Positions 48,240 to 60,800 of a stretch of 64,000 nucleotides of DNA are shown piece after piece (within the stretch, counting starts at the first letter, position 1; every line of letters begins with the position of its first letter). Source of the DNA: Typha latifolia (lineage: Eukaryota > Streptophyta > Magnoliopsida > Poales > Typhaceae); contig CM034101.1 of the NCBI GenBank assembly GCA_019914945.1, forward strand, positions 15,015,188 through 15,079,187, given 5' to 3'. A model generated the notes under the pieces. The model did not search any database and was not told the DNA's origin. It saw only the letters and a list, made by a program, of their open reading frames with translations. A program made the translations under genes and the position numbers.

Positions 48240-49955
48240 GTTCGTGTCAGTTCGACCCGGCAGCCGGCTGCCGGCAGCGAGATCTATGGACAGTGAGGAA
48301 TTAAGAGGGGAAAATGTAAAAAAATAGAGGCACCCGTGATGGTGGTCGGCTTTTCTATTACTCTCTCTCTCTCTCTCAGACTGAGAGCCGTTATTTTGTC
48401 TCTCTTTTTTCCCTCGCTCTCTTTTTCTACTGGGAACTACGTCGATCTTTGTTCGAATTTTTATTGGAGACAACGAGAGATGATGTACTTGTTTAATTAT
48501 GTTTGTGTTGAGTTTGAGAGGCAGCGGCAGGCCCGATTCTTGTCGGTAGTTGTTGTCTTTTGAGAGATATTCCGAGGGACATTATTCAACTCTACTAGGT
48601 ATAAAATTATCCATTGAAAGTTGCTTCAAAGACTACTGGTGGTCTCCGATTCTGCGGTCACACACCAGGGAAGGGAATTTATCAGTGAATTGCTGGACTA
48701 CGATTCTATTTCTAGATCTATCCAGGGATAAAAAAAATTACTATTTTACATATACGTTTCGACCAACCAGTTAATTTAGCGGATTTTATTAGAGTCTTGG
48801 CTTATAAAGTGTAAAGTTTGTTTTGATTTATAAAGCACATAAACAGAAAAGGTTGAGTTAATTTTCTACGATAAATCAAAGGTAAGCACTGTCGTTCATC
48901 TGATCATCTTTCTCTGTATCTCCATAAGCTAAAAAAGAAATGGATCCAATGTCTTGTAACTATCAACCTCACCCAAGTAGAACTTAAGATAGCCTCAAAT
49001 TGCTCGCAGAAACTAAACTAACCAATGGAATTCATCTGGAGACGAGTAAAAACTCCAATCTTTCTATGGCATTGCCTCTTCTTATCGATCGCATCATCTG
49101 CCATCGAATTCTTCCTCTTCAACTGAAGGACTAGAGATCTCAATGACTCCGCAGAGCACTTGTCCACCACTTTGTTCCAGGAACGGTCAGGAGTAGTAGG
49201 AGGGAGTTCTTCTTGGGGTGTCACACTGGGCTCTATTTTTAAGCCTTTGTTCATCTTTGCCCATGGCCGTAGCTTTTTGGACTTAGATTTTCTTTGATCT
49301 TGCCTGCTCTCTTAGCATCAACATGTTTAACTAGAATTCTCCGGACTGTCGATCGTACCGAATCGCGACAGAGTGGATTACGTACCTATAATTTTGTCAA
49401 TGTCCTAGAGCTTGGCATCATTGTTGTGTCATTTTACTATTATAACCGATAACTAGGCTTGCGTAAAAATGTCGTCACCCTTTTTTTTGCCTCTTCAAAT
49501 TGTGCGTCTGATGCGTTTTCCCTGTTTAAAAAACATATTTATATAAAGATTATCTGATTGTTATATGTGGTCAACAGGTAAACTATCTCATCATTCCAAT
49601 CTTGCTTCAGTTCCGTTTCGTGTAAGTTTACGTTGGGAATGGAAAAGGTCAGCAATCTTTAATTAGTTAGAGGGGTTATCTGTTATCATCATACCATGAG
49701 CCTATTGAAAATAGATAATGATTAATGGTCTCCTACGAATCTTAATGGAAATTGGCATCCACCTGCCTCGAATATATCAAAACCAATGATGACTAGGATC
49801 CAGCATGAAATGAATAGCTTCAAATTAAGCCAAGTCGCTTGCAAGACACTACATTGACCCATGATCTCTCTCTCTGCCTGTCTCTGTATATATAGATATA
49901 GATATTCTTGATTCGAGAATCCGAAAATAGCAATCGATTGGTTTGGTGAACAATC
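48240..49955. other. Intergenic region between divergent kinesin and glyoxalase genes
   Basis: Kinesin promoter side on the left, glyoxalase promoter side on the right. TATATATAGATATAG near 49886 and a CT-rich stretch at 49863-49883 precede the glyoxalase start. One doubtful small ORF is listed separately (49018-49254). Confidence 0.4.
49018..49254 (-). CDS. Doubtful hypothetical ORF or gene fragment
   Basis: 78 residues. The frame stays open upstream of the ATG through a lysine-rich stretch (DQRKSKSKKLRPWAK) to a possible splice acceptor, so it could be the last exon of a lost or longer gene. The composition is charged and looks protein-like (ESLRSLVLQLKRKN, DDAIDKKRQ). There is no homologue I recognise and no clear promoter. 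It may equally be chance. Confidence 0.25.
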   Translation of the reverse strand: MNKGLKIEPSVTPQEELPPTTPDRSWNKVVDKCSAESLRSLVLQLKRKNSMADDAIDKKRQCHRKIGVFTRLQMNSIG

Positions 49956-50642
49956 ATGAGCTTGCATGAAAGAGAACCGCCTGACCTCCTCTCCCCTCCT
50001 CTCATCTCTCTCAACCATGTCTCCTTCTTGTGCACATCCGTCGAAAGCTCCGTTAAGTTCTATCAACAAGTGCTCGGATTTGATCTGATCAAACGACCGT
50101 CGTGCTTCGATTTCAAAGGAGCATGGTAAGCTAATTATGTCATTGTCATAGATGTAAGTTTCTCTACTAATACTCGATCACTAGCCTATATGATTTGTGA
50201 TGTTTACTTGCAGGCTGCACAGATATGGGATTGCCATACATTTACTGCAGCGGAGTTCGCTCTCTGATGCACCAGTTAAGCCATCGACGATCGACCCAAA
50301 AGGCAATCACATCTCATTTCAAGTGAGACGACGCTTAGCAACTCAAATACCATTTTGAAGTTGAGATTAATATTGTTCTTGGGCTAATGATTGATGCCAT
50401 GCGAATGGCAGTGTGTTGATGTAGGAATGATGAAGAAGAAGCTTGAGGACATGGGAATGGAGTACGTGACCGCAGCTGTTAAGGAAGGAAGCATTGTGGT
50501 TGAGCAACTCTTCTTTCATGATCCAGATGGTAATATGATTGAGATATGTGATTGCGAGAAGTTGCCAGTCCTACCTCTGTCTTCTGCTTGTCCACCAAAA
50601 ATGTTTAATAGCCATGGCAATACTAAGTATTTCCAACGATGA
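49956..50642 (+). CDS. Glyoxalase / vicinal oxygen chelate (VOC) family protein
   Basis: Exons 49956..50125, 50214..50322 and 50412..50642 join to 510 bases, 169 residues. The start MSLHEREPPDLL follows a short leader. The VOC fold is recognisable: LNHVSFLCTSVESSVKFYQQVLGF (first beta-alpha unit with the metal-binding-type His), the strand YGIAIHLLQ, GNHISFQCVDV, the helix MMKKKLEDMGMEY and the final FFHDPDGNMIEICDCE with the conserved Glu. This is one half-size glyoxalase domain as in plant lactoylglutathione lyase-like proteins. Substrate is unknown; members range from detoxification enzymes to proteins without shown activity. No transit peptide is apparent, so a cytosolic location is assumed. 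Confidence 0.9.
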
Positions 50643-50699
50643 GAGCATCGTCTACATCACATTGCGTAGCTTCATCGTGTAAAGTTTGTGAATTTTTTA

Positions 50700-51412
50700 A
50701 AGGCTTTCAGGCCATTTGTTGTTGTACGCCAGCAAAATAGAATATAAAAATAAAAGTTAGACGTTTATTAACTCATTGAGAAATGGGCTTATCTTCCAAA
50801 CTCATATTTCGATTATTTGCACAAGAACATTTCTTGGGGTGCCTCAAAAATGCACCCGCACCCAAACAGTCCCCTAAGAGATAAGTACAATTGAAATTTT
50901 TTTAATAGTGCCTATCATCTTCCTGTCGCTTTAAATGAAAAACTAAGGCAAGTTACAGACAGGGCTAGTGTTTCCTGGAGAACAATAACTTCCATTGGCT
51001 TCAAATAACTAACTAACTAAGAGATGAGGATGGCTTTTCTTGGAAGTGTTAGGTTTCTGGAAGATCATTGGCTTCAAATTGTACCCTTGAGAATATCATG
51101 CATACTTACAATTTTACCCTGGACACCTAGCATCAACAACATTTACCACAAATTTTTTATTTTACCTCTAAAGAAACAAGATTTAGCCCCAAGCATTATT
51201 TTTCAAAAAGAAAAGAGCAATAATTGGTCAGGTAATGTTCTCGAGCTCCCTAGTCACAAATACTACAAAAGAAACCTTATCCACAAACAACAGAATATGG
51301 CATGTGTGGTGTGGAGAATGGGAAACAAAAAAACAAAAAACAAAAAACTTCCACCTCACCTACATCTACAACCAGCTAAACTCTGCAGAGGAAGGATAGA
51401 ACACCACCAAGT
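50700..51412. other. Intergenic region upstream of ndhM
   Basis: 3' UTR of the glyoxalase gene and promoter side of ndhM. A longer open frame on this strand (51024-51473) has no recognisable protein character and overlaps the ndhM start in another frame. Confidence 0.4.
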
Positions 51413-52811
51413 ATGGCTACTACCTCATTCCTTTCTCCTTCCGGGATATCATCAATCCAAGGATGGGCTTTGAAGAGAAAATCTGGAAGAATCAACAAGC
51501 CATTTTCGGTTATGGCACAGCAGCAAAAGCAACAAGAACTAGTTAAAGAACAAGAAGAGCAGCAGGTGCAGCAAAACCAAACAGGCTTGCCACAGCAGGA
51601 GCAGGAGCTACCGCAAAGGCAAGCAGGGGTACAACAGGAACCACTGCAACCTCTTGCAATGAGCAAGAATATGAGCAGAGAATATGGAGGGCAGTGGCTG
51701 AGCAGTGTCACCAGACATGTGAGGATCTACGCCGCCTACATCGATCCGGTCACCCACGCCTTCGACCAGACACAGATGGATAAGCTGACGCTCATCCTTG
51801 ATCCGACCAACGAGTTCGTGTGGACTCCTGAAACTTGTCAGAAGGTTTATGGCTACTTCCAGGAGCTAATAGACCATTATGAGGTAATGAAATGTTCTTA
51901 AAAGCATTTCATATCGTAGAAGAGATTTAAACTGCAACTTTCGTTTTACCTGATAACGCATGCAATCACAGTAGAGAACTTGGATTATCCTTGAACTTGG
52001 CCTCCGAAGCAGAGCAAATGCTTCTGCATAATTTTACTCACACCGACTAAAAAATTTGTTTAATCCTTCAGAGTTGGAGCACATTTCCGTCATTTCTTTC
52101 CAATAAAATTTCCTCTGCAAGAAAACAACTCAAACATGCTGTGCAAATTTGTACCACAAAATCAGTGGAAATCGCTACAGATTATCAGACATGGTCAAAT
52201 CTGTATATGTGCAAATGGTGCAAACCATGAAAAGATAATATTTTGTGACAATATTAGGAAGGATATCATAATGATTTAACAGTAAACATTGCAAGACTCC
52301 TTTATCATGAGATTTTTATCTGAGAAATATATTGATTGTTTCAATGACAAGTACAATAATTTTTAAGTGTTTGTTTCTTTCCATCAAGAACTAAAAAGTA
52401 AAACCATAAGGCGAAAAGAAAAACAAGAAATTAGATCAAGATCATTGATTGTATCACTTGCACTTCAACTGTCACTCGATTTACTAATTGAAATAAGGTG
52501 CAATAAAAATCAATTAGCAGTAGCATCTCATTTCCAAATAAATATATGTAAGATCTCTACATTCTATACTTTTTGGTCGGTACAAAGTGTGATCTTTAGT
52601 GAGACTAACATATTGCTATTCTGTTTGCACAAAGGGAGCTCCACTATCAGAGTACACACTCCGATTAATCGGTTCAGATATCGAGCACTATATCCGCAAA
52701 TTGCTTTACGACGGAGAGATCAACTACAACATGAACGCCAGAGTTCTTAACTTCAGCATGGGAAAGCCACGTGTGAAATTCAATAGCAGTCAAGTTCAAA
52801 ATGTACAATAG
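51413..52811 (+). CDS. ndhM: NAD(P)H-quinone oxidoreductase subunit M, chloroplast (NdhM)
   Basis: Exons 51413..51883 and 52635..52811 give 648 bases and 215 residues, about the usual length. The N-terminus (MATTSFLSPSGISSIQGW) is serine-rich and looks like a chloroplast transit peptide. Residues about 35-82 are unusually rich in glutamine and glutamate. The conserved domain begins at YGGQWLSSVTRHVRIYAAYI, runs through DKLTLILDPTNEFVWT and PETCQKVYGYFQELIDHYE at the exon border, and continues with GAPLSEYTLRLIGSDIEHYI and RKLLYDGEINYNMNARVLNFSMGKPRV. NdhM is a nuclear-encoded subunit of subcomplex A of the thylakoid NDH complex, which drives cyclic electron flow around photosystem I. An intact copy suggests that the plant keeps a working NDH complex. 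Confidence 0.93.
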
Positions 52812-53142
52812 AAGGTAAATAACTCCATACCCCCAAAATGATTCTGACTGAATGTGCGAACAAAAGTGTATACATTTGGAGCTCCCATGATTAGCAAGCA
52901 CTCAAGAACGATATGCTATCACAGGGAATCCCAGATTGAGCATATACATTTACAATATCTGGACTTTTCTATTGATGAAACCTGCTTTAGTGATATACCA
53001 CATGCAGCTGCAACCATTAGCAAGCACCCAAGCATGACATGCTATAAAAGGATATCCAGATTGAGCATTTACATGGACACAAAAAAGATGTTTTTCTATT
53101 GACAAATATTTACTTTACTAATGATTTCACAGAGTAGACATT
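52812..53142. other. Spacer between convergent ndhM and the unknown nuclear gene
   Basis: A short AT-rich spacer with a loose repeat: ATTAGCAAGCACTCAAGAACGATATGCTAT (about 52890) resembles ATTAGCAAGCACCCAAGCATGACATGCTAT (about 53015). These are quoted only to mark the pair; the shared core is ATTAGCAAGCAC. No gene seen. Confidence 0.45.
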
Positions 53143-55905
53143 TCAATTGGAAATCCGACGTGGAAATGTTGCCTTGCAGTCACTGTAAGGGATTTCCCTA
53201 TAGCTTCTGCATGCAGTTACCCATGGCATAAATGCCCCTTCATGCCCAACATTCTGCAAAAGAATGTTTCATTTATTATATCAAATTTATATAATCTCCT
53301 GAAATAAAACTTATTGGATAATCAAGAAAGTCAAGGATTACTAACTAAGAATTACCACCTAAGTAAACAATTAAGCATATATATCCAAATAATTAGGCAC
53401 CTACAGTATATGATTTCACATTTTAATTGTAGGTTACCATCAGAAAGGTTCATAATACTTGAAAAAGTGACTATAAGATACGCGCTTCATGAAGTCAGCA
53501 GCGGAACCATGGACCACAAAAGATATTTTAATGATTCTGGTCAGCATTCTCCAGTGCCCACCATAGATCAGCATTTGAGCATTAAAAGTGGCATCATCTT
53601 AATCTGACATTTCATAATACGTTCTTGAGAAAAGAATCAGAGATAGTTTTTCTATTGTTAGTTGTTAAAATTCAGACAACCCTAAAAGGTTGATAAGTCA
53701 CCAATCCTAGATTTTAGGAGTTCTAACAGTCCAATATGCATTATGGTGGTCCAGTGAGCTGTAAAGATGGTGTTAGAAAAGTAAAACATGGACGAACAAA
53801 GTTCTGACTTTTGAGAAGTTCTTGGATGGCCCAATTCGCTCATTGCCTCTTAACCCTTGCTGTTGATTTCTACTGTCATTCACCTACTAACTCTGCTGAA
53901 CTTCTTTTTGAGACCAATTGACTTACTCAAGTTTAAGGTGTTCAGATATAAACATAATGGTCAAGCTTCTTCACGGTTGACTAAAATGTAGAGAATTTTT
54001 CTAATACTCGTGGTGGTCCAGCTGTTACCAAGTTTCCTCATGTTTCAAAAACAAGAGTGACAAAACCAAATGTTTCCAGTGCTTCAAAGGATAACAAAAG
54101 GCATCAAGAACAAAAAAACAACTCTTTTTTCAAGAACAAAAAAGCGACATTCTTTTTTTATTTTTAACGATACTTTCAAGCCCATCACAACAATTCCATA
54201 TAATCAACTAAGCATAAAGTGTGTATTTAAGAAAAGGAACTAAGGAGTTAAGACCAAAAAGATGCAGTTTCCTACCCTGCTGTTGGGAAGATGTTATTGG
54301 CATTAAGGCTGATTTGCATCCATTGAGAGCATTACACTTGGAAGCAAAGTGGTAAGTTGGCTATGTGTGTTTCTGTAATATAGAGATAAAGAGTGAGCTG
54401 AAAACCTCAAGGCCTAACTAGGTCGAAAGGAAATCTCTTTTGAAGCAGAGTTATAGGGGTTCTAGCTAATGTTCTTTTCCCATAGTGTTCAAGGGTCAAG
54501 ATTGTGTAAGTCATCTAAAGTACAATCAATGGGTTTGCCATGAGTTAGCAAATCTAGGGACTGAAGATCAATATAGTGAAGGTTGGCTGCATGCAAATTA
54601 AACTCTAAAACCTTGATAGAGAACCGAAGTGAATCAAATGCATATGAGTTATAAAAAATTATTCAAAACATTGACAAACATACTAAGACAAAGACATAAT
54701 TTCAATTTCACCAAAACAACATATGACAGTAGAAAGAATGTGAAAGTTGAAAACCTTACCTCTAACCAGAAGAAAAACCCACGCAAGAGTTCCAAGCCCT
54801 TTTTACGGTCAGCACAATCGATCTGTCTAGCAAGATCTGTTATTGCAAAAACAAAGTAACAGTTCATTGTTCACTCGTCCAATCATCTATTTTTTATAAA
54901 ATAAAATAAAATAAAGGTAATAGGCACTATAAGTCTATAATTCGCTCAAAACTATCAAAGTCGTTAGTTGCTTTACTGTACCTTGCAAGGAATACATCAT
55001 TTACCTGGGTAATGATCAAAATAAGAATATCCCGGCATATTTGTTTCGTAGGCTATGGACCTGTCACGCAAGTGTTTCATCTTAATAATTTTCTTTCGAA
55101 GAGTTGCCGTCGCCTTAAGATTATCGTATTCACTCTGGTCAAATGGCTTCCGAAGTACATTAATCAGCCTGCTCTTGAACCGAGATGGCAGTCTACTGTT
55201 GATCTCGAAAGGACAGCTATCATCATCTACTATTTGTATCTACACGTTACGGGTTAAAACCAAGAAAACAGTAAGCTAATTGCCAAAATATTATGTGAAT
55301 TTTTCGTTCATTGTTTAAAACTCTCTTACCAGTGAACTGGGAGGCTTAAAGGAATCGCCTTTCTTCTCCGTAACTTCAGACTCCTCCAAACACTCCTCAT
55401 GCCGCTCTTCAGCTGCTTCTTCTTGATGGTTGGAGACTTCCTCTTCGTATCGGACAACGACATTATTCTCCAACTGCAGAACCATCGTGCCATCCAAGAA
55501 CCCCACATGCTTCAAGAAAATCTGATAGCTGTCGTCAACTATTTCGTTGGGGCTCGAATTCTCCGTCCTCGGCTTCTTCTTCGGGCTTCTCGTGGAATCG
55601 GATTGGATCACCTCGCTGGAATCATCGTCCTCTTCGTACCTCAGAATCAAAGGCGATCCGTCTTGGCTTGTGATTTCAAGAACGTAGGATTTGCCATCGA
55701 CGCGGAGATGCTCCAAGAATAGCTTGTACTCGGCGTCGGCGCCGTCGTCCGTCGACTTTCGGCTCGCTCGATTCTTAGAATTGGTTCCGGTTTCGCCGAG
55801 AGGGGAATCGGTGGAAGAGGAGAGGAAGCTTCCGGATCGGAGGCGGCTTCTCCTATCGCCAATGGGGAAGGGGCGATCCTTCTTAGACGACGAAGGAGAT
55901 CCCAT
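53143..55905 (-). CDS. Plant-conserved-looking protein of unknown function, probably nuclear
   Basis: Exons 55905..55330, 55239..55005, 54836..54760 and 53253..53143 join in frame to 999 bases, 332 residues. The N-terminal 45 residues are basic and serine-rich. Two similar segments follow: EYKLFLEHLRVDGKSYVLEI (from about residue 59) and SYQIFLKHVGFLDGTMVLQL (from about 126), each ending in a RYEE motif. This internal repeat is visible by eye. Between them SPKKKPR is a possible nuclear localisation signal. An acidic region comes next. Exons 2-4 form a basic, helical C-terminal half: RLPSRFKSRLINVLRKPFD, GYSYFDHYPG/DLARQID, LELLRGFFFWLE/NVGHEGAFMPW. I do not recognise the family. The clean splice pattern and protein-like exon sequences make it a real gene; chromatin or transcription work is only a guess. 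Confidence 0.72.
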
Positions 55906-55989
55906 GATGAGGACTAGGATTTAGGGTTTTGGCAGGGGAGTCGACGGGATTTATTGCGGTGTTACTCGAAGTAATGATGATATTTTCAG

Positions 55990-57780
55990 GAAGAGGGGAG
56001 AAATCGGATTCTGGGTAGGAATTGGGCGGGACGCGGCGATCAAGTGATCAGGTGATTGCCGCCTTACTTTTGAAATTGCGAGGGGGAGAAAATACGAACA
56101 ATACGTTGGAGATTGAACGGGTTCTCCGTGTTCTAATTGAGATGATATTATATTATTTGGTTGTGCTTTTGACCGTGTCATTCTATAATTGTTTCTTTTC
56201 TAAATTAAGGTTATATTGAGAATCAGTTTGTTCCTTGCAAAGATTTTTGGTTGACTTGTTAGGCCCACTTTCCATTTTTGTTGTCTGGTTTTTTTTTATT
56301 CCAATTTTATCCTCGTTGAGCAGAGAGATAAGTCTTTAATACAGTGTAAATTGTACTTTTACCTCACAGTGTATTCAATATATTCATGTAATAAGTTTGA
56401 GAAATATGTTCTATAAATTAATCTCTTTTTTAAAAATATACTATTATATTATATAAAAATATATTTTGTTCCTAGGTACAAAAATAAATAAGAATATTAA
56501 TTATACTAAAAAGTTTTCTTAGAAAATATGCACAACTTTACCGCACATTCTACTTGTGATAAGATTTTGTACATAACTTATCACGTAACTTATTTTATCC
56601 AAAGTTTAGAAAAAAATATATAAGTTAGTGTTTGATTGTAAACTAAAGTCATACCATTTTAGTTTTGTTTTGCATGATATATATATATTTTTAAATTTCA
56701 TATGAAAAGAAAATAAGATTAAAAAGTATATTTATTAGATGTATTGAATGCATGTTACACTCGATTACACACATTGAAATTATATAATAATATAATACCT
56801 GTATTTTATAGTTATTGAACACTTGGATTTTTAAGAGTACCATAATTTCACTCTCTAATTCTAATTATTGAATACTTATATTTTTTATTCTATACTTATA
56901 ATTCATAAATATTGAATATTTGTATTTTGTGTGTGTTTATAGTTTTATTAAGTAGTTTACATTTATTAAATACTTCTATTTTTATTTTACTATTTTATTA
57001 CATAATTTGTAGTTATTGAACAGTTAATTTTTATAAATTTCCTAGTTAGTTTACCTAATTCTTAAAATAAACTAGTGTAGGTCATAGTTTATTTATATAG
57101 TTCATGGTGTATTAGTTTATAAATATTTATTACTTTCCAAGGCAAAAGTAAATTATAAGTAAAATTATAAATATATCTAATATTTATATTTTCAGAGAAA
57201 TGTAGAGGGATGTTTATAAAAAAAATTTTAAAAAATTTTAGGCACACACAGTTAATGATTCGACAGTCCAGTTGGCTCAGAGGAACAACTCGACAATACG
57301 ATGGCTTGGAGCAGGTCTCAACGGTATTTAGTTTAAAACAATTGTTCGATGATGTATAAGATTTAAAATTTAGACTAGACAAACTTATTATGTTGGCTAA
57401 AAGCTCAATAAAATCTAATGACTTTATATATAGAGAGAATAGACTTTTTATCCTACCCATAACTAGCCTTCGACCTCAGGATTATAAAAAATAATCTATG
57501 CACCCAACCAAACGTTTCCATCAAATTTTGTGGTCTCTACTCTTTACGGGGCCCAGGGACGCAGGATCACATATTTGGACGCAATTCTAGAGGGGAACTC
57601 ATTGGATAATGTTTATTATAATTTTATTGTTGCGGAGCGCTACTTTTGTTTGTTTTTTTCTCCTCGGCCCCACCATTGACAAAAGCTGACAATTTACTCA
57701 CATCCGATGGTTCTCGAACTACAACGACTTTCGCTCGTGCCGTGTACTCCTGCCACTTTAAAACGGCAGAGGCGCCCTTC
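55990..57780. other. AT-rich intergenic region between divergent genes
   Basis: Promoter side of the unknown nuclear gene on the left and of the EDA2-like gene on the right. Bases 56340-57480 are very AT-rich with no open frame of protein character. No gene or clear repeat structure seen. Confidence 0.45.
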
Positions 57781-57823
57781 TCGTCGGGGGAATAGAATTA
57801 GAAGCTAGAAAGGGCACCGGCCA

Positions 57824-60800
57824 ATGAGGGAGATGACCAGGGCTTTCTCCGTCGTCTTCTTTCTCGCGCTTCTCCTCTCGCTCTTCTCCTCCTCCGTGGA
57901 ATCGCTGGGTTTCCAACGACCTCACGGCGCCGGCGACAAGTACCTCACCAAAGAAGAGCACTGGTTCAATCAAACCCTCGATCACTTCTCTCCTACCGTT
58001 TGTTTCTCTTTCACTTTCTCTCTCTCCCTCCCCTCTTCTTAGTTCAATTCTTTGCTTGCGATTTCTGCAGTTGAGTTTGATCACGAAGGTTCGACCTAAT
58101 TGCGTGATTGATGGTTACGATTGATTCAAGATTCCGGAACTTATATATTGATGATACTGTGAGTTAGGTTTTGACAGAAATTTTTTTTGCAAGAGGACAT
58201 AAAAACAAAGACTAGTAGGAGGAGGAAAAATACAGTCATTTTTTTTTGGTCTATGTATCCTTTTCCTTTTATTTGAGAAAGAAGGAATGTCCCGTTAGAT
58301 TAGTCAATTTTTGTCTATCTATCTGTCTTTTGTGACATCGGGCGGTTCTTGTGCTTTGTTAATTGCAATATTTTCAAATTGATCATGTCTTTCTTTTTCG
58401 CATATTATTATATAAAAAAAGAATAAGTACATAGATTGACCTTAATGTCCTTAGACGTACACTCTTAAATACCCGTACATACACGATTATAATTGAATTG
58501 GATAACCATGCTTGTAGCATAGTACATGTGGTTTTGTTTTTTGCTAGTGAATTGTGATTTACGATTTTTTTGATAAATTATGAGTTATTATTTAGCTGCT
58601 TCTGCTATCTTTTATATGGAAGTTTTCATTTTTTTTTTCTAGTTGTTTGCTATTAAGTTAACTTATCTCTTGGTGAAGTTAATTTATTATTACTTACACT
58701 AACCTGTTTAGAAGACTGTTGAAGTTTGTATTATTTGGGCATGTTTGAAGCTTTGCTTTCTAATGGAAGAATTTTCAAGATGACTTAATGCATCATTAGA
58801 CATAAATACATAGGTTTATATTGTAAAATCACCTATTATTTGTTGTTCTAGTCTATATTCTCTTTATTGTGGATATTTGGACATTTATTTGGTTGGATTA
58901 TGCAGGACCACCGTCAATTCCAGCAGCGGTATTATGAATTTCTTGATTACTATCGAGTTCCTGATGGACCTATATTCTTAAGAATATGTGGTGAATCTTC
59001 TTGCAATGGAATCAGTAATGATTACACATCTGTAAGTACTAGTGCGACCGTTTTGTTGTTTGCTATAGTAACCTATAACCACCTTTCATTTTTCTTTCTC
59101 TCTAAACTGATATAAGTTATTCTAAGTGGAATATCATATCCCCATCCTTAATGGTTGCAACATTGGACCCCTTTTGTCTGTTAGACACATGGACAGGGTT
59201 TATGTGCATGTGCTATTTGCTTCTTTTAGGACTTTCAATAGTTTGACATATTTCCATTTTCATTTTAAAACTTCTTACTAAATCAAATAGCTACCCTTAT
59301 TTTTCCCTTCTCGACTACTGTTTTCTCACAATTTCTTTGTCCCAAAATTCTTTTTTGTCCATAACTCAGTTAAAACTTGTGACATTGTCAACTTAATGAA
59401 TGTGCGGATATTTGTTGTCTTACTTTTGTTTTCTGTGAGTAGGTTGAGATTACCCATCTTCTACAATTAGTGTTGCTAAATTAGTTATATGATGTATTAC
59501 TTCTTGTGGAACGATAATTCAATACTTTGGTTTTTTATATGCTGATGCAACTGCTTTCTCTTACTGGGATGCACTTATAGAACACCAACTTTTACCTTAA
59601 GCTAATCAGGCTGATTATCACCTTGGTCAGACACCTAGCACTTAATATTCTCACCAATCCCAGGGTGACTTTCCTAATTTTGCAATAAGAAATCTCAGAA
59701 CTGGATATAGGTCAACTTTACTCTCATTTTAAAAGCTTAAATCTGGCACCCTACCTCATTTCTTCTTTTACCCCTCGTATGACGTTGAAAACATTTCTTT
59801 TTTTATGCTGTGAATCCAGACTTTTCCTTTTGAAAATTTGAATATTTGACTGGAATCTACTACATGAATAGATCTGTCTGATCAATCTCTAGTATATGTG
59901 TATTTGTAGAATAATATGTGTGGAATTGGCTCTGGTGTTCCTGCAGAGTAACTAACATGTTTCTTACTAGTATGTTAACCTCATAAATCAAGACATTTGT
60001 ATGATAGATTCACTCAGTTCAATTGTTCATCATGATTTGTGTACAAACAATATTATTGTTTTTTGCAGACATCTTATCCTTTGATGATCACTCAACCAAC
60101 CTTTCTCAAAAGAAAATTCCATCCTTAATGTATGCATTAGATTTTCCTAAAAGGCTTGCATCTGACATTCAAGTGCTTCTGAATCTGTTGAACTTGAATG
60201 TAATTGCACAACAGGTCATCTATTTGAATTTTTTATCATGTGTTCACTATTGGGAACAATTATGTCAGTAATTCCTTAGAAACAGTAAGGTTGTTCTCTG
60301 CGTATAGATGTGTTATGGATATAGACTCACTGAACACATAAAAGTAGTGGTTGTGTACACAAAGTATAGCATTTCAGTGTCAAAGGAAACATGGTTAAGC
60401 ACTCCTGCTTTTCAGGGGGCTCAAGGGTTGGATTAATTGAAAGTGCGCCCCCCTCCCAACCCCCCCAAAAAAGTCACCTTCCATTAAAAGTATAAAAATA
60501 TATTCATGCCAACTGCCAAGCACCATCTTTATGAATGTGGACGCACCAACGGTTTTATGCCGATCGTGATTAATTCATTTTACAAAATTAAGTATTGTAT
60601 ATATGACATATATATAGTGCATGTTAGAAAATGACTTAAGGTTTTCTACTCATGATGCAGGTTATAGCAAAGAAGTTTGGTGCTGCTGTGGTTTCTCTTG
60701 AGCATCGATACTACGGCAAGAGTGCCCCTTTCAAGTACTTAACAACAAATAACCTAAGATTTCTGTCCTCAAAGCAGGCTCTATTTGACTTGGCTGTTTT

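Noticed and set aside
48189..48378. CT tracts as a CRISPR-like or structured repeat
   Set aside because: Simple dinucleotide runs typical of plant leaders; no spacers or repeat units.
60023..60271. 82-residue ORF in an EDA2-like intron
   Set aside because: It looks protein-like in part but has no recognisable domain or splice support, and it sits within an intron with good splice sites on both sides.
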